A stretch of 64,000 nucleotides of DNA from Palsa-1150 sp036490515 (lineage in GTDB: Bacteria > Myxococcota_A > Polyangia > Polyangiales > Polyangiaceae), in the NCBI GenBank assembly GCA_036490515.1, contig DASXDU010000038.1, positions 186,001 to 250,000 of the forward strand. The letters run 5' to 3'. The position numbers and the translations under genes were made by a program. Below the pieces are notes generated by a model that saw only the letters and a list, made by a program, of their open reading frames with translations, did not search any database and was not told the DNA's origin. Position 1 is the stretch's first letter; each line of letters begins with the position of its first letter. Positions 35,637-43,526 of the stretch are shown one piece after another.

Positions 35637-36617
35637 TCAGCGCCGCTTCAGCGCGAACGCGTTCGTGTCGAGGTAGCGCAGCGTCTCGACCACGCTCTCC
35701 TCGATGCTCCTGGTCGCCTTCCAGCCGAGTGCCTGGATGCGCTTCGTGTCGAGGAGGATCTTCGGCGAGTCGCCCGGCCAGCCGCGCTCGCCGCCCGCGT
35801 ACTCGATGCGGGGAGACAGCCCCATCGTCTTCACGATGACCTGGATGCTCTCCTTCACCTCGATCCAGTCCGTGTGGCCGAGATTGAAGACGTTGATCGG
35901 CTCGCGCGCGCGGTCGACGGCGACGAGCATCGCCGACACGCAGTCGGCGACGTGGAGGTAGCTCTTCTTCTGGCGGCCGTCGCCGAGGACGGGGAGGCGC
36001 GCCGGATCGTCCTTGAGCTTGCGGTAGAAGTCGACGACGTGGCCGTGCGTGTAGCGCGGGCCGAGCAGCGACACGAAGCGGAAGATCCAGACCTGGAATG
36101 CCGGCGCAGGGGCGGCCTGCGCGTAGGACGTGAGCAGGCCCTCGGCGCACACCTTCGAGGACGCGTACATCGACGTCTGCGTCGGGAACGCGTAGTCCTC
36201 CGGCGTCGGGAGGACCTTCGGCTCGCCGTAGACCGAGCCCGTCGACGCGAAGGCGATCTGCTTCGTGCCCGTCGCGCGCATCGCCTCGAGCACGTTCTGC
36301 GTGACGGCGACGTTCTGCTCCACGCACTTGCGCGGATGGGCGAAGTTGTCCTTGATGTCCGCGTTGGCGGCCATGTGGAACACGAAGTCCACGCCCTTCA
36401 TCGCGTCGAGCACGCGGCGCGCATCGAGGAGGTCCGCCTCGACCAGGGTCACCCGGTCGCGCACGCCCTCGCCCTGCGGCACGAACTCGCGGAAGCCCGT
36501 CGAGAAGTCGTCGAACACCGTGACCCGCGCGCCCTTCGCCAGCACCGCGTCCGCCACGTGGCTGCCGATGAAGCCCGCGCCCCCCGTCACGAGGACGTGC
36601 TTGCCGTTCCAGTCCAT
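35637..36617 (-). CDS. NAD-dependent sugar epimerase/dehydratase
   Basis: 326 residues, extended SDR. TGGAGFIGSHVADAVLAKG binds NAD; DDFSTGF, the catalytic STGSVYGEP and YASSKVCAEG (YxxxK) are intact. It resembles UDP-glucose 4-epimerases and GDP-mannose-type dehydratases; the class cannot be told by eye. Last gene of the heptose operon (after the transaldolase, 57-base gap). Plausibly acts on a GDP- or UDP-sugar of the same glycan, for example converting or branching a heptose nucleotide. Confidence 0.88.
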   Translation of the reverse strand: MDWNGKHVLVTGGAGFIGSHVADAVLAKGARVTVFDDFSTGFREFVPQGEGVRDRVTLVEADLLDARRVLDAMKGVDFVFHMAANADIKDNFAHPRKCVEQNVAVTQNVLEAMRATGTKQIAFASTGSVYGEPKVLPTPEDYAFPTQTSMYASSKVCAEGLLTSYAQAAPAPAFQVWIFRFVSLLGPRYTHGHVVDFYRKLKDDPARLPVLGDGRQKKSYLHVADCVSAMLVAVDRAREPINVFNLGHTDWIEVKESIQVIVKTMGLSPRIEYAGGERGWPGDSPKILLDTKRIQALGWKATRSIEESVVETLRYLDTNAFALKRR

Positions 36618-36674
36618 GCGTTGCCCTCGGCGTGCTCGCGTTCCGCGTTCCAGGCGCTCAGCGCGACGCGCCCC

Positions 36675-37334
36675 TCACTTCTTCTTCGGGCGGGCGCGCC
36701 ACGCGGTGTTGAACTCGTTGATCGTCTCGATCGTGCGCGGGTTCCACACCATCTTGCGGAGGATCGGCGGCGTCACCGTCGGCACGTGGGCGCCGCACTC
36801 GAGCGCCTCGTTGACGTCCATCATGTGGCGCATCGAGCCGACGATGATCTTCGACGGGAGGCCCTCGCGGTCGAGGATGTCGCGCGTCGACCGGATGACG
36901 GGCTTCACGTCGTAGCCCATGTCGCGCACGCGGCCGCTGAAGAGGCTCACGTACGTCGCGCCCGCGAGGGCGGCGAGGTACGCCTGGTTCATCGCCATCA
37001 GGCACGTGACGTTCGTCTTGATGCCGCGCTTCGCGAGCTGGTGCAGGACGCGCAGCCCGATCTCGCTGAAGGGGACCTTGATGACGATCCGCGCGGAGTC
37101 CCACGCGTGGTACTGGAGGCTCTCCTCGAGCATCTCCTTCTCCGTCTCGGTCGTCAGCTCGACGGAGACGTCGCCCCAGCTCACGGAGAGCACCTCGCGA
37201 ATGCGCTCGGCGAGGTCGGCGTCGGGCGCCTCCTTGGCGATGATGAGCGGGTTCGTCGTCACCCCGGAGATCACACCCCACGCGTAGAGGTCCTTGATCT
37301 CCTTCGGGTCCGAGCTGTCGATGAAAAGCGCCAT
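36675..37334 (-). CDS. Transaldolase-family aldolase (TalC/small transaldolase type)
   Basis: 219 residues, the length of the short transaldolase/fructose-6-phosphate aldolase class. Schiff-base lysine in IVIKVPFSEIGL, conserved GVTTNPLIIA at the N-terminus, TNVTCLMAMNQAYLAA and ATYVSLFSGRV. Transaldolase makes sedoheptulose 7-phosphate from fructose 6-phosphate and erythrose 4-phosphate. Its place between gmhB and the epimerase suggests that it supplies sedoheptulose 7-phosphate to GmhA, the first committed step. Cytoplasmic. Confidence 0.87.
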   Translation of the reverse strand: MALFIDSSDPKEIKDLYAWGVISGVTTNPLIIAKEAPDADLAERIREVLSVSWGDVSVELTTETEKEMLEESLQYHAWDSARIVIKVPFSEIGLRVLHQLAKRGIKTNVTCLMAMNQAYLAALAGATYVSLFSGRVRDMGYDVKPVIRSTRDILDREGLPSKIIVGSMRHMMDVNEALECGAHVPTVTPPILRKMVWNPRTIETINEFNTAWRARPKKK

Positions 37335-37373
37335 GGGATGCTCCTGCGAGAAGGCTCTCCCTTAGCATGCAGA

Positions 37374-38003
37374 TCAGGGGCCGTGCAGCAGGATCCCCTT
37401 CGCGACCTCGGCGAGGTTCGGCCCGTGAACGTCGGGCAACGAACCCGCGGCCACACCCACACCCGGACCGGCAGGCCCTGTGCGCAGGGGGCACAGCTCG
37501 CAGCGGTTCGTCGCGAACACCAGAGCCGTCTTCAGCCCTGCCGCGCGCCCGGCCTCCACGTCTCCCGTGGAGTCGCCGATCATCCAGCTCCGCTCCCGGT
37601 CGGCGCCCAGGCGTGTCACGAGCGCGTTCAGCATCCCCGGCTTCGGCTTCCGGCATTCGCACGCGACGACGAGCGCCGGGTCGCCCCCCTGCCCGCCGTC
37701 CGGATGGTGCATGCACACCTCGACCTCGGCGATGCGTACACCCTGCGCCGCGAGCGTCTCGACGAGAGCCGCGTTCGTGCGACGCACGGCGTCGGCGGAG
37801 AACTGGCCCTTCGCGGGAGCCGGCTGGTTGGTCGCGATCGCGAGCGTGAAGCCGGCGTCCTGGAGCGCGAGCATGCCCTTCACGGCGCCCGACAGCAGGC
37901 GCAGCTGCGACGGGTGGAAGGCCACCGTGATGGCGCCCGTCTCTTCGTCGCGCACGACGTCGATGATCGTCCCGTCGCGATCGAGGATCGCGAGGGGGCC
38001 CAT
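37374..38003 (-). CDS. gmhB: D-glycero-D-manno-heptose bisphosphate phosphatase, HAD-IIIA
   Basis: 209 residues. HAD nucleophile LDRDGTII, zinc-binding segment CMHHPDGG and ACECRKPKPGM, and the terminal acidic motif WMIGDSTGDVEAGRAA are those of GmhB/HisB-N phosphatases. It removes the C7 phosphate of heptose 1,7-bisphosphate. With HddA and HddC alongside, the alpha anomer (D-glycero-alpha-D-manno-heptose, GDP route) is expected. The ATG directly follows the gmhA TAG (TAGATG). Confidence 0.9.
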   Translation of the reverse strand: MGPLAILDRDGTIIDVVRDEETGAITVAFHPSQLRLLSGAVKGMLALQDAGFTLAIATNQPAPAKGQFSADAVRRTNAALVETLAAQGVRIAEVEVCMHHPDGGQGGDPALVVACECRKPKPGMLNALVTRLGADRERSWMIGDSTGDVEAGRAAGLKTALVFATNRCELCPLRTGPAGPGVGVAAGSLPDVHGPNLAEVAKGILLHGP

Positions 38004-38603
38004 CTACTTGACGCTCTCCCACTTCGTAGCGGAGCGCTGGAGCGACGGGTGGCTGACGAGCAGGTGCCAGACGACCGCGGCGAAGCCCTCGGTGTGCGGC
38101 GTGGTCCGCTCCGGCGACACGGTCGGCACGACCACGCACGCGTCGGCCACCTGCTTCGTGTAGCCGCCGTCGCGCCCGACGATCCCGTAGACCTTCGCGC
38201 CCACCTGCTTCGCGAGCTCGAGCGAGCGCACGAGGTTCACGCTCACGTTCTTCTCGCGGTTGCCGCCTCCGACCGAGAAGACGAGGACGCCGTCGCCCGC
38301 GCGCAGGCGCGACACCTTGAGCCACTCCGAGAAGCACGTGTCCCAGCCCTCGTCGTTCACGCGGGCGGTGAGCTCGCTCACGTTGTCCGTCGGCGCGTAC
38401 GCCTCGAACCCGCAGAGCTTGCGGAAGTCGTTCACCGCGTGGCCCGCGTGGCCCGCGCTGCCGCCGACGCCGAGGATGAAGAGGCGCCCGCCTCCCGCGC
38501 GCACCGAGGCCAGCCCCTCGGCCGTCGCCTCGATGCTCGCCGCGTCGAGTGCACGAATGAGCTCGATGCTCTCGTCCAGGTACTTCTGCGTGAAGCTGCT
38601 CAT
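38004..38603 (-). CDS. gmhA: Sedoheptulose 7-phosphate isomerase (SIS domain)
   Basis: 199 residues, SIS fold. LFILGVGGSAGHAGHAVNDF and FSVGGGNREKNVSVNLV are the sugar-phosphate-binding loops; the C-terminus contains PERTTPHTEGFAAVVWHLL, giving the HTE motif used by GmhA. It converts sedoheptulose 7-phosphate to D-glycero-D-manno-heptose 7-phosphate, cytoplasmic. It lies 60 bases after hddA and abuts gmhB. Confidence 0.9.
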   Translation of the reverse strand: MSSFTQKYLDESIELIRALDAASIEATAEGLASVRAGGGRLFILGVGGSAGHAGHAVNDFRKLCGFEAYAPTDNVSELTARVNDEGWDTCFSEWLKVSRLRAGDGVLVFSVGGGNREKNVSVNLVRSLELAKQVGAKVYGIVGRDGGYTKQVADACVVVPTVSPERTTPHTEGFAAVVWHLLVSHPSLQRSATKWESVK

Positions 38604-38663
38604 GTTCGGTGGATCCTCTCGAAACGAATGCGCGCCGCGGCGTGCTGCCGGGGCCGCGGCGAA

Positions 38664-39668
38664 TCAGAAGGCGTACGAACGGTGGAAGTTGGCCATGATG
38701 CGGGCGCCGTCGAAGTCGAAGCGGAACCGCATCGGGCGAAGGCCGCGCGCCGCGAGGACGTCGTGCACCTTCCGGCGCTCGCCGGCGCGGACGTAGAACA
38801 TGAAGAAGCCGCCGCCGCCCGCCCCCATGAGTTTCCCCCCGATGGCGCCCGCCTTGCGGGCCGCCTCGTAGTGCTCGTCGATCGTCGAGTCGGCCATGTT
38901 GGCAGCCATCTTGCGCTTGTTCGTCCAGTGCTCGTGCAGCATCTCCCCGTACACGTCGATCTCCCCCGCGAGCAGGATGCGCTTCGTCTCGTAGCCCAGC
39001 TCCTTGATGCGGTGCATGCGCTGGACGGCCGCGTCCTTGTTCTCGACGATCGTCTTCTGCTGCTCCTTGAGGACGGCCGACGCCGAGCGCTCGACCCCCG
39101 AGTAGTAGATGATGAGGTTCGACTCGAGCTCGTCGATGACCTCTTCGCGGAGGGGCAGGCGCTCGACGTCCACGCTCCCGTCCTTGTGGAACGTGAGGGC
39201 GCTGATGCCGCCGAACGCCGCGATGTACTGGTCCTGCTTGCCGATCGGCTCCTTGAGACGGTCGATCTCGAGCTCGCACGCCTCGCGCGCGAGCTGCTCG
39301 GCCGGGACGAACTCGCGCTTGAAGGCGTGCAGGCCGTTGAGGAGGGCGACCGTGAAGCTCGACGACGAGCCGAGGCCCGTGTTGCCGGGGACGTCGGCGA
39401 GGGAGTGGAGCTCGAGGCCGCGCTCGATGCCCGCCATCTCGAGCGCCGCCTTGAAGATGCGGTGCTTCACCTGGCCGGCGTTGTCGACGATCTCGCTCTC
39501 GGAGTACGCGAGCCGGAGGTTGTTCTGGAAGCGGCGGGCGACGCAGACGTTGACGAACTTGTCGACCGCGGCGGCGACGAGGAACCCCCCGTGCTCGCGC
39601 GAGTAGCTGGGCAGGTCGGTCCCGCCGCCGCCGAGGGAGAAGCGCACGGGGGCGCGTGAGACGATCAT
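38664..39668 (-). CDS. hddA: D-glycero-alpha-D-manno-heptose 7-phosphate kinase (GHMP)
   Basis: 334 residues. GHMP motif 1 SRAPVRFSLGGGGTDLPSY, motif 2 DVPGNTGLGSSSSFTVALLN, motif 3 GGKLMGAGGGGFFMFY. HddA phosphorylates C1 of heptose 7-phosphate in the GDP-D-alpha-heptose pathway. The ATG overlaps the hddC stop (ATGA). Relatives such as fucokinase are longer, and galactokinase has a different substrate loop; the neighbours make HddA the best call. Confidence 0.9.
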   Translation of the reverse strand: MIVSRAPVRFSLGGGGTDLPSYSREHGGFLVAAAVDKFVNVCVARRFQNNLRLAYSESEIVDNAGQVKHRIFKAALEMAGIERGLELHSLADVPGNTGLGSSSSFTVALLNGLHAFKREFVPAEQLAREACELEIDRLKEPIGKQDQYIAAFGGISALTFHKDGSVDVERLPLREEVIDELESNLIIYYSGVERSASAVLKEQQKTIVENKDAAVQRMHRIKELGYETKRILLAGEIDVYGEMLHEHWTNKRKMAANMADSTIDEHYEAARKAGAIGGKLMGAGGGGFFMFYVRAGERRKVHDVLAARGLRPMRFRFDFDGARIMANFHRSYAF

Positions 39669-40405
39669 GATTCTCTTCTCGTTCGAAGGTGCCGATCGAG
39701 CTCGGCCAGCCCTTCGGGCGAGCCGATCTCGAAAAACCTCTCACGCGCCACGCAGGCCCGCAAGCGCTTCCGTTCCGCGAGCTCGTGCTGGAGCGCGTCG
39801 AGCGCGCGCGGCTCGCCCACCGGGAGCGCGGCGATGACCTCGCGACGGAGCGCGGTGGCGCCGTAGTCGATGTGGTCGAACCGCTTGCCGTCGCGCTCGA
39901 CCTTGCCCTTCTCGTAGAGCAGCACCCACTCTCCCGTGCCCGTGCCCGTGCTGTCCATGATGACGTTCGACGCGTCCCACAGACCCCCGTTCGGGAAGAC
40001 CGACATCACGCCGTCGCAGTCGTCGTGCGCGGCGAGGATGCGGAGCGGCTCGGCGTAGTCGAACGGCAGGTAGCTGTCGCCGTAGGTGACGAGGAACGCG
40101 GGCGCCAGCGCCGGCAGCGCCGCCCGGATGGCACCCGCCGTCCCGAGGAGCCTGTCGCCCTCGTGCGCCCAGTGGACCCGCACGCCGAAGCCCGCGCCGT
40201 CCCCCACGTGGGCCTCGATCTGTTCGGCCAGGTGCGCCACGCACATGACGACGTCCGTCACGCCGCAGGCCGCCAGCCGTTCGAGCTGCCAGTCGACGAA
40301 TGGCCGCCCCGCGACCTCGAGCATCGCCTTCGGGACGGTGAGCGTCCGCGGACGCATGCGCGTCGCCAGACCCCCCGCCAGCACCACTGCCTGGAGCCCT
40401 TGCAC
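39665..40405 (-). CDS. hddC: D-glycero-alpha-D-manno-heptose 1-phosphate guanylyltransferase
   Basis: 246 residues from the GTG at 40405. Nucleotidyltransferase signature VVLAGGLATRMRPRTLTVPK, product-sugar loop AHEGDRLLGTAGAI and acidic YGDSYLPFDY fit HddC, which makes GDP-heptose. I chose this GTG rather than the GTG at 40444: an AGAAGG ribosome site lies 9 bases before it, the conserved motif then starts at residue 6, and the upstream start would overlap the tRNA-Lys promoter. First gene of a six-gene operon. Confidence 0.88.
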   Translation of the reverse strand: MQGLQAVVLAGGLATRMRPRTLTVPKAMLEVAGRPFVDWQLERLAACGVTDVVMCVAHLAEQIEAHVGDGAGFGVRVHWAHEGDRLLGTAGAIRAALPALAPAFLVTYGDSYLPFDYAEPLRILAAHDDCDGVMSVFPNGGLWDASNVIMDSTGTGTGEWVLLYEKGKVERDGKRFDHIDYGATALRREVIAALPVGEPRALDALQHELAERKRLRACVARERFFEIGSPEGLAELDRHLRTRRES

Positions 40406-40414
40406 GGCGCGGGG

Positions 40415-40420
40415 CCTTCT
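40415..40420 (-). promoter_or_regulatory. Ribosome-binding site that decides the hddC start
   Basis: AGAAGG (minus strand) lies 9 bases before the GTG at 40405. No comparable site precedes the other candidate start at 40444. Confidence 0.6.
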
Positions 40421-40437
40421 AGCAGAGCGGACGATGC

Positions 40438-40465
40438 TTGACACGCCAGCCCCCGGCGATTAACT
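40438..40465 (+). promoter_or_regulatory. Candidate promoter of the tRNA-Lys gene
   Basis: A perfect -35 TTGACA (40438-40443) is followed at 16-base spacing by a -10-like TTAACT (40460-40465). Transcription would start about 7 bases later, leaving a leader of roughly 8 bases before the tRNA 5' end at 40480. It is the clearest sigma70-like element seen in the window. Confidence 0.55.
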
Positions 40466-40479
40466 CCCTGCCCCCTGCC

Positions 40480-40555
40480 GGGCCATTAGCTCAATTGGTA
40501 GAGCAGCGGACTCTTAATCCGTTGGCTGACAGTTCAAGTCTGTCATGGCCCACCA
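40480..40555 (+). tRNA. tRNA-Lys, anticodon CTT, CCA encoded
   Basis: A full cloverleaf can be drawn. The acceptor GGGCCAT pairs with ATGGCCC, the D stem is GCTC/GAGC, the anticodon stem GCGGA/TCCGT holds loop CTCTTAA with anticodon CTT, and the T stem GACAG/CTGTC holds TTCAAGT. Discriminator A at 40552, then encoded CCA at 40553-40555. It decodes AAG, the preferred lysine codon in this genome. Promoter candidate is at 40438-40465. Confidence 0.97.
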
Positions 40556-40583
40556 AGGAATCGTCGAGGGTTCGCCGGCCGGA

Positions 40584-40646
40584 CCCGCGCGGCCCGCGCG
40601 GCCCGCGCGGCCCGCCCGGCGTGCCGGCCGTGCCGGCCCCGCCCGG
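40584..40646. repeat. Seven 9-base tandem GC-rich units downstream of tRNA-Lys
   Basis: Three units CCCGCGCGG, then CCCGCCCGG, two units CGTGCCGGC, and CCCGCCCGG again, all in the same 9-base register. They lie between the tRNA and the lipoprotein gene at 40743, outside any supported gene. The array can fold into strong stems (GGCCGG with CCGGCC) and may help end tRNA transcription. Confidence 0.7.
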
Positions 40647-40742
40647 TCCCTCGTCGGCCGAGCTCGCGGAGCCGTTGTCGGGGCGCAACGCGGCCGCGGG
40701 TCGCGCTGGCACTTCGCGCAGGGCGCGGTAAGTGGGCGGTAC

Positions 40743-41345
40743 ATGCGCTTCCAGCACCTTGCGGGCGTCGTCCTATGCGCCGCCTTCATCGAGATGGGCT
40801 TCCTTGCCTGCAAGTCGGGGTCGACCCAGAACAACCAGGGCGCCGACGACGCCGGCGACGAAGGGGACGGCGGGGGCGACGGCTACGACGCCGGGCTACC
40901 GCCGCTCGGAGATGACTCCTCGAGCGGGGACGAGCTCTTCACGCAGTTCGACGCCTTCACGGGCGGCGAAGCCGGGGCGCCCTGCACCATCGCCAGCGGC
41001 ACGTACACCGAGACCATCACCTGGCAGCCCGACGCTGGCGCGGGCGACAGTGGCGCGGCGTGCCAGAGCTCCACGACGAGTTTCACCTGGCCCAAGCCGC
41101 TCCTCGGCCCCGCCGACGGCAGCCCCTACGGCTGCATCTACACCGCGGACGGCACGCTGCCCATCTGCGACTTCTACTTCTCGTGCCTGAGCGACGATGG
41201 CACCTACACGATTCGCACGACCGGCAACATCGACGTCTTCAACGGCAGCTACGGCGGCCACCAGTCCGAGGAGGTCCTCCTCGACGGCGCCGACGGCGGC
41301 GCGCTCTTCACGTGCGAGTACCAGCTCGAGTTCACGCCGCAGTGA
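40743..41345 (+). CDS. Putative lipoprotein, Asp/Gly-rich N-terminus
   Basis: 200 residues. The signal (MRFQHLAGVVLCAAFIEMGF) ends in a lipobox LACKSG. An acidic Asp/Gly/Ser-rich stretch (GADDAGDEGDGGGDGYDAG) leads into a Cys-containing beta-rich domain (CTIASGTYTETITW; YGCIYTADGTLPICDFYFSC). The four to six cysteines suggest disulfides in the periplasm or outside. The acidic run could bind calcium. The start was chosen over an upstream frame running from the tRNA because only this ATG gives a signal peptide. No family recognised. Confidence 0.72.
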   Translation: MRFQHLAGVVLCAAFIEMGFLACKSGSTQNNQGADDAGDEGDGGGDGYDAGLPPLGDDSSSGDELFTQFDAFTGGEAGAPCTIASGTYTETITWQPDAGAGDSGAACQSSTTSFTWPKPLLGPADGSPYGCIYTADGTLPICDFYFSCLSDDGTYTIRTTGNIDVFNGSYGGHQSEEVLLDGADGGALFTCEYQLEFTPQ

Positions 41346-41381
41346 CGCAGGCACGCCGTGCGCCGTTCGCGCGCCGGCGGG

Positions 41382-42194
41382 TCATCTCGGCGCGGTGAGC
41401 CATCGAGCGCACGGCCCGGGATCGAACCCCCAGGCGCGCCGCGTCGACGACCGCATCGCGCGCGGGTCGCCCGTGGTGAGCCAGCGATCCGGCACGGGGC
41501 GAGCGAGGCGATCGAGCCGGGCGAACCGGGGGGGCACGACCACGCGCGCGACGTACGCCGCGAGCGCGTCGACCGGATCGTAGAGGCACGCGCCGGGAGC
41601 GCGTTCGAGGAGGAGCGGCGCGATCGCGGGGTAATGCGTGCAGGCGAGCAGGAGCGCGTCGGCGTGACGGAGGGGGCGGAGGATGCGGTCGATGGCGTCG
41701 CGGCAGCCGGGCGAGTCGGCGGTGCCGGCCTCGACGTGCGCCGAGAGCGGCTGCGCGACGCGCGAGACGACGCGACGGCCCGGGGCGGCGAGGCCGCGGC
41801 GATAGACGCCGGACCGGATGGTGCGCGCGCCGCCGAGGACGCCGAGCGTGCCGCGGAAGGAGCGAGGTACGAGGCGGAGGGCGTGCTCGACGACGCCCGT
41901 GACGGGGATGGCACGCCGAGCGAGGAGGGGGAGCACGGTGGAGGCGGCGTTGCACGCGACGACGACCGCGACCGCGCCTTCGGCCGCGATCGCGTCGAGG
42001 ACGCGGTCGATGCGGCTCGCGAGCGCGGAGCTCGAGAGCTTGCCGTAGGGCGTCGAGCCCGTGTCGGAGACGTAGAGGAACGGGACGCCGGGCGCGCGCT
42101 GCCGGAGAGCGCGGACGAAGCCCATCCCGCCGACGCCCCAGTCGAGGACCCCCAGCCGGGGCGCCGCGCGCGTGACCGACACGGCGCGCGTCAC
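41382..42194 (-). CDS. Divergent Asp/Glu racemase family protein (MurI-like)
   Basis: 270 residues. Both catalytic cysteines of the racemase fold are present: C81 in VVVACNAAST and C185 in LLACTHYP. The substrate loops differ from MurI: the usual DSG reads DWG (LGVLDWGVGGMG), and GDTARVPYG reads SDTGSTPYG. So it probably isomerises or binds something other than free glutamate. A housekeeping role in wall synthesis is therefore doubtful. The GTG overlaps the TGA of the fused methyltransferase gene (GTGA). Third gene of the dioxygenase-fusion-racemase cassette. Confidence 0.8.
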   Translation of the reverse strand: MTRAVSVTRAAPRLGVLDWGVGGMGFVRALRQRAPGVPFLYVSDTGSTPYGKLSSSALASRIDRVLDAIAAEGAVAVVVACNAASTVLPLLARRAIPVTGVVEHALRLVPRSFRGTLGVLGGARTIRSGVYRRGLAAPGRRVVSRVAQPLSAHVEAGTADSPGCRDAIDRILRPLRHADALLLACTHYPAIAPLLLERAPGACLYDPVDALAAYVARVVVPPRFARLDRLARPVPDRWLTTGDPRAMRSSTRRAWGFDPGPCARWLTAPR

Positions 42195-43522
42195 GGGTAG
42201 GAGAGGGGCGCGACCGGCCCTGCGGCGCGCGGGCCCGTGTCGAACGCGACGAGGCGCTGCGTGCGCCCGACGTTGAGGGTGACGAGCCTTGCACCCGGGA
42301 AACGGCTCTCGAGGTACCAGCGGTACTCGTGCTCGGCGCGGATCGGGTTGTGGCGCAGCATGACCCTCCACGCCGGGTGCGAGGTGAGCCTGGCGACGTC
42401 CCGGACGAAACGCCGGTCGCGCGCGTGGCGGAGCGCGTGCATGGCAGCCGACCGCACGAAGCGCGGCGCGTCGAGGGCGCCGAGGGCCTTCTCGACCATG
42501 TCCACGATGAGAACGCGCCCCCCGGGCGCGAGGACGCGTCGGATCTCGGCCATCATCGGGTCCCAGTCGAGGTAGCGGAACGACAGGAACGACGTGACGA
42601 CGTCGAAGGACGCATCGGGAAACGGAAGCGCCGGGCCCGAGACCGTGTGAAACGAGAGGTGGGGAGCGTGGCGTGCGCGACCCGACGCGCAGGCGACCAT
42701 CGCGGGGGAGAGGTCGACTCCCGCGCCGGAGGCGATGCGAGACCGGAGCGCGAGCAGCAGCGCGCCGTTGCCGCAGCCGAGGTCGAGCACCCGGGGCTTG
42801 GAGGCGGAAGGCAGAGACGCCGGGTACGCCGCATCGAGACGCGCCGTGAGCCAGCGCCACTCGTCGCGGCGCACGCGGATGTCGGTGAAGGCGCGGTCGT
42901 AGAGGGCGGCGACGGCGTCGTAGCCGGTCTCGCCCTCGGCGGGCGCCGGATCGAACGCGGTCATCGGCTCGGCCGGCGGGCGCGCCACGTACTTGCGGAG
43001 CGCCCCGAAGATGCCGTGCGTCTTCCGCCCCGGGACGCAGACGAGGTACGTGGGCAGGTCGTCGCGTGCGGGCCGGGAACCGCGCCAGGCGAAGCGGTCG
43101 GGCCGGGCCGAGACGGTGGTGTAGCCGTGGTTGCCGTAGGTGCGCACGCCGAAGGTGCGTGCGAAGAAGGGCGCAAACCAGCGGGCGGTCCGGCACGCGT
43201 GGAAGTGCGCCGATGCGCCGGGCGCGAACGGGATGGCGAGCGCGCGCCACTCGTGGGGGCTGAGCTGCTCGGGCCACGCCGTGGACCCGAACATGATGCC
43301 GTACATGCCGGAGTGGCCGAGGAAGTGGAGCTCGTCGAGCGTCTCGCCCGCGTCTGCGATGCGGCGCATCGCGACGACGAAGTCGCGCTTGTGGACGAGC
43401 GGATCGAGGACGACCGAGGCGCCGGGACGACGGCGGGCGAGGTCGTCGCGCAGGGTGCGGGCGGCCCGCGCGAACTCGGCGCTCCCTCCGCGGTACCGCG
43501 TCGTGTAGCCCACCCAGAGCAT
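42191..43522 (-). CDS. Caspase/CHAT-like domain fused to class I SAM methyltransferase
   Basis: 443 residues. The C-terminal half is a methyltransferase: motif I VLDLGCGNGALLLALRSR (residues 245-262), VDLSPAMV, FDVVTSFLSF and a post-core GGRVLIVDMVEKAL. The N-terminal 180 residues have no standard annotation. They contain LHFLGHSGMYGIMFGS (H70) and, 40 residues on, HFHACRTARWF (C110), the His-Cys order and spacing of clan CD proteases such as caspases, CHAT and DUF4347. A terminal GRKTHGIFGALRKYV precedes the linker. The ATG lies 4 bases after the dioxygenase stop. Activity of the N-terminal domain is inferred only. Confidence 0.75.
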   Translation of the reverse strand: MLWVGYTTRYRGGSAEFARAARTLRDDLARRRPGASVVLDPLVHKRDFVVAMRRIADAGETLDELHFLGHSGMYGIMFGSTAWPEQLSPHEWRALAIPFAPGASAHFHACRTARWFAPFFARTFGVRTYGNHGYTTVSARPDRFAWRGSRPARDDLPTYLVCVPGRKTHGIFGALRKYVARPPAEPMTAFDPAPAEGETGYDAVAALYDRAFTDIRVRRDEWRWLTARLDAAYPASLPSASKPRVLDLGCGNGALLLALRSRIASGAGVDLSPAMVACASGRARHAPHLSFHTVSGPALPFPDASFDVVTSFLSFRYLDWDPMMAEIRRVLAPGGRVLIVDMVEKALGALDAPRFVRSAAMHALRHARDRRFVRDVARLTSHPAWRVMLRHNPIRAEHEYRWYLESRFPGARLVTLNVGRTQRLVAFDTGPRAAGPVAPLSYP

Positions 43523-43526
43523 GGTC

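Noticed and set aside
40406..40444. Longer N-terminus for hddC from the GTG at 40444
   Set aside because: It would overlap the tRNA promoter, lacks a ribosome site, and the homologous start is at the GTG at 40405.
40480..40555. tRNA-Lys as an integration site of a mobile element
   Set aside because: No integrase, no repeat of the tRNA 3' end and no compositional break was seen nearby.
40584..40646. A CRISPR-like repeat array
   Set aside because: Units are 9 bases with no spacers; it is a simple tandem repeat.
41382..42194. Housekeeping glutamate racemase MurI
   Set aside because: Both catalytic Cys are present, but the DSG and GDTARVPYG substrate motifs are altered, so I give only the family.
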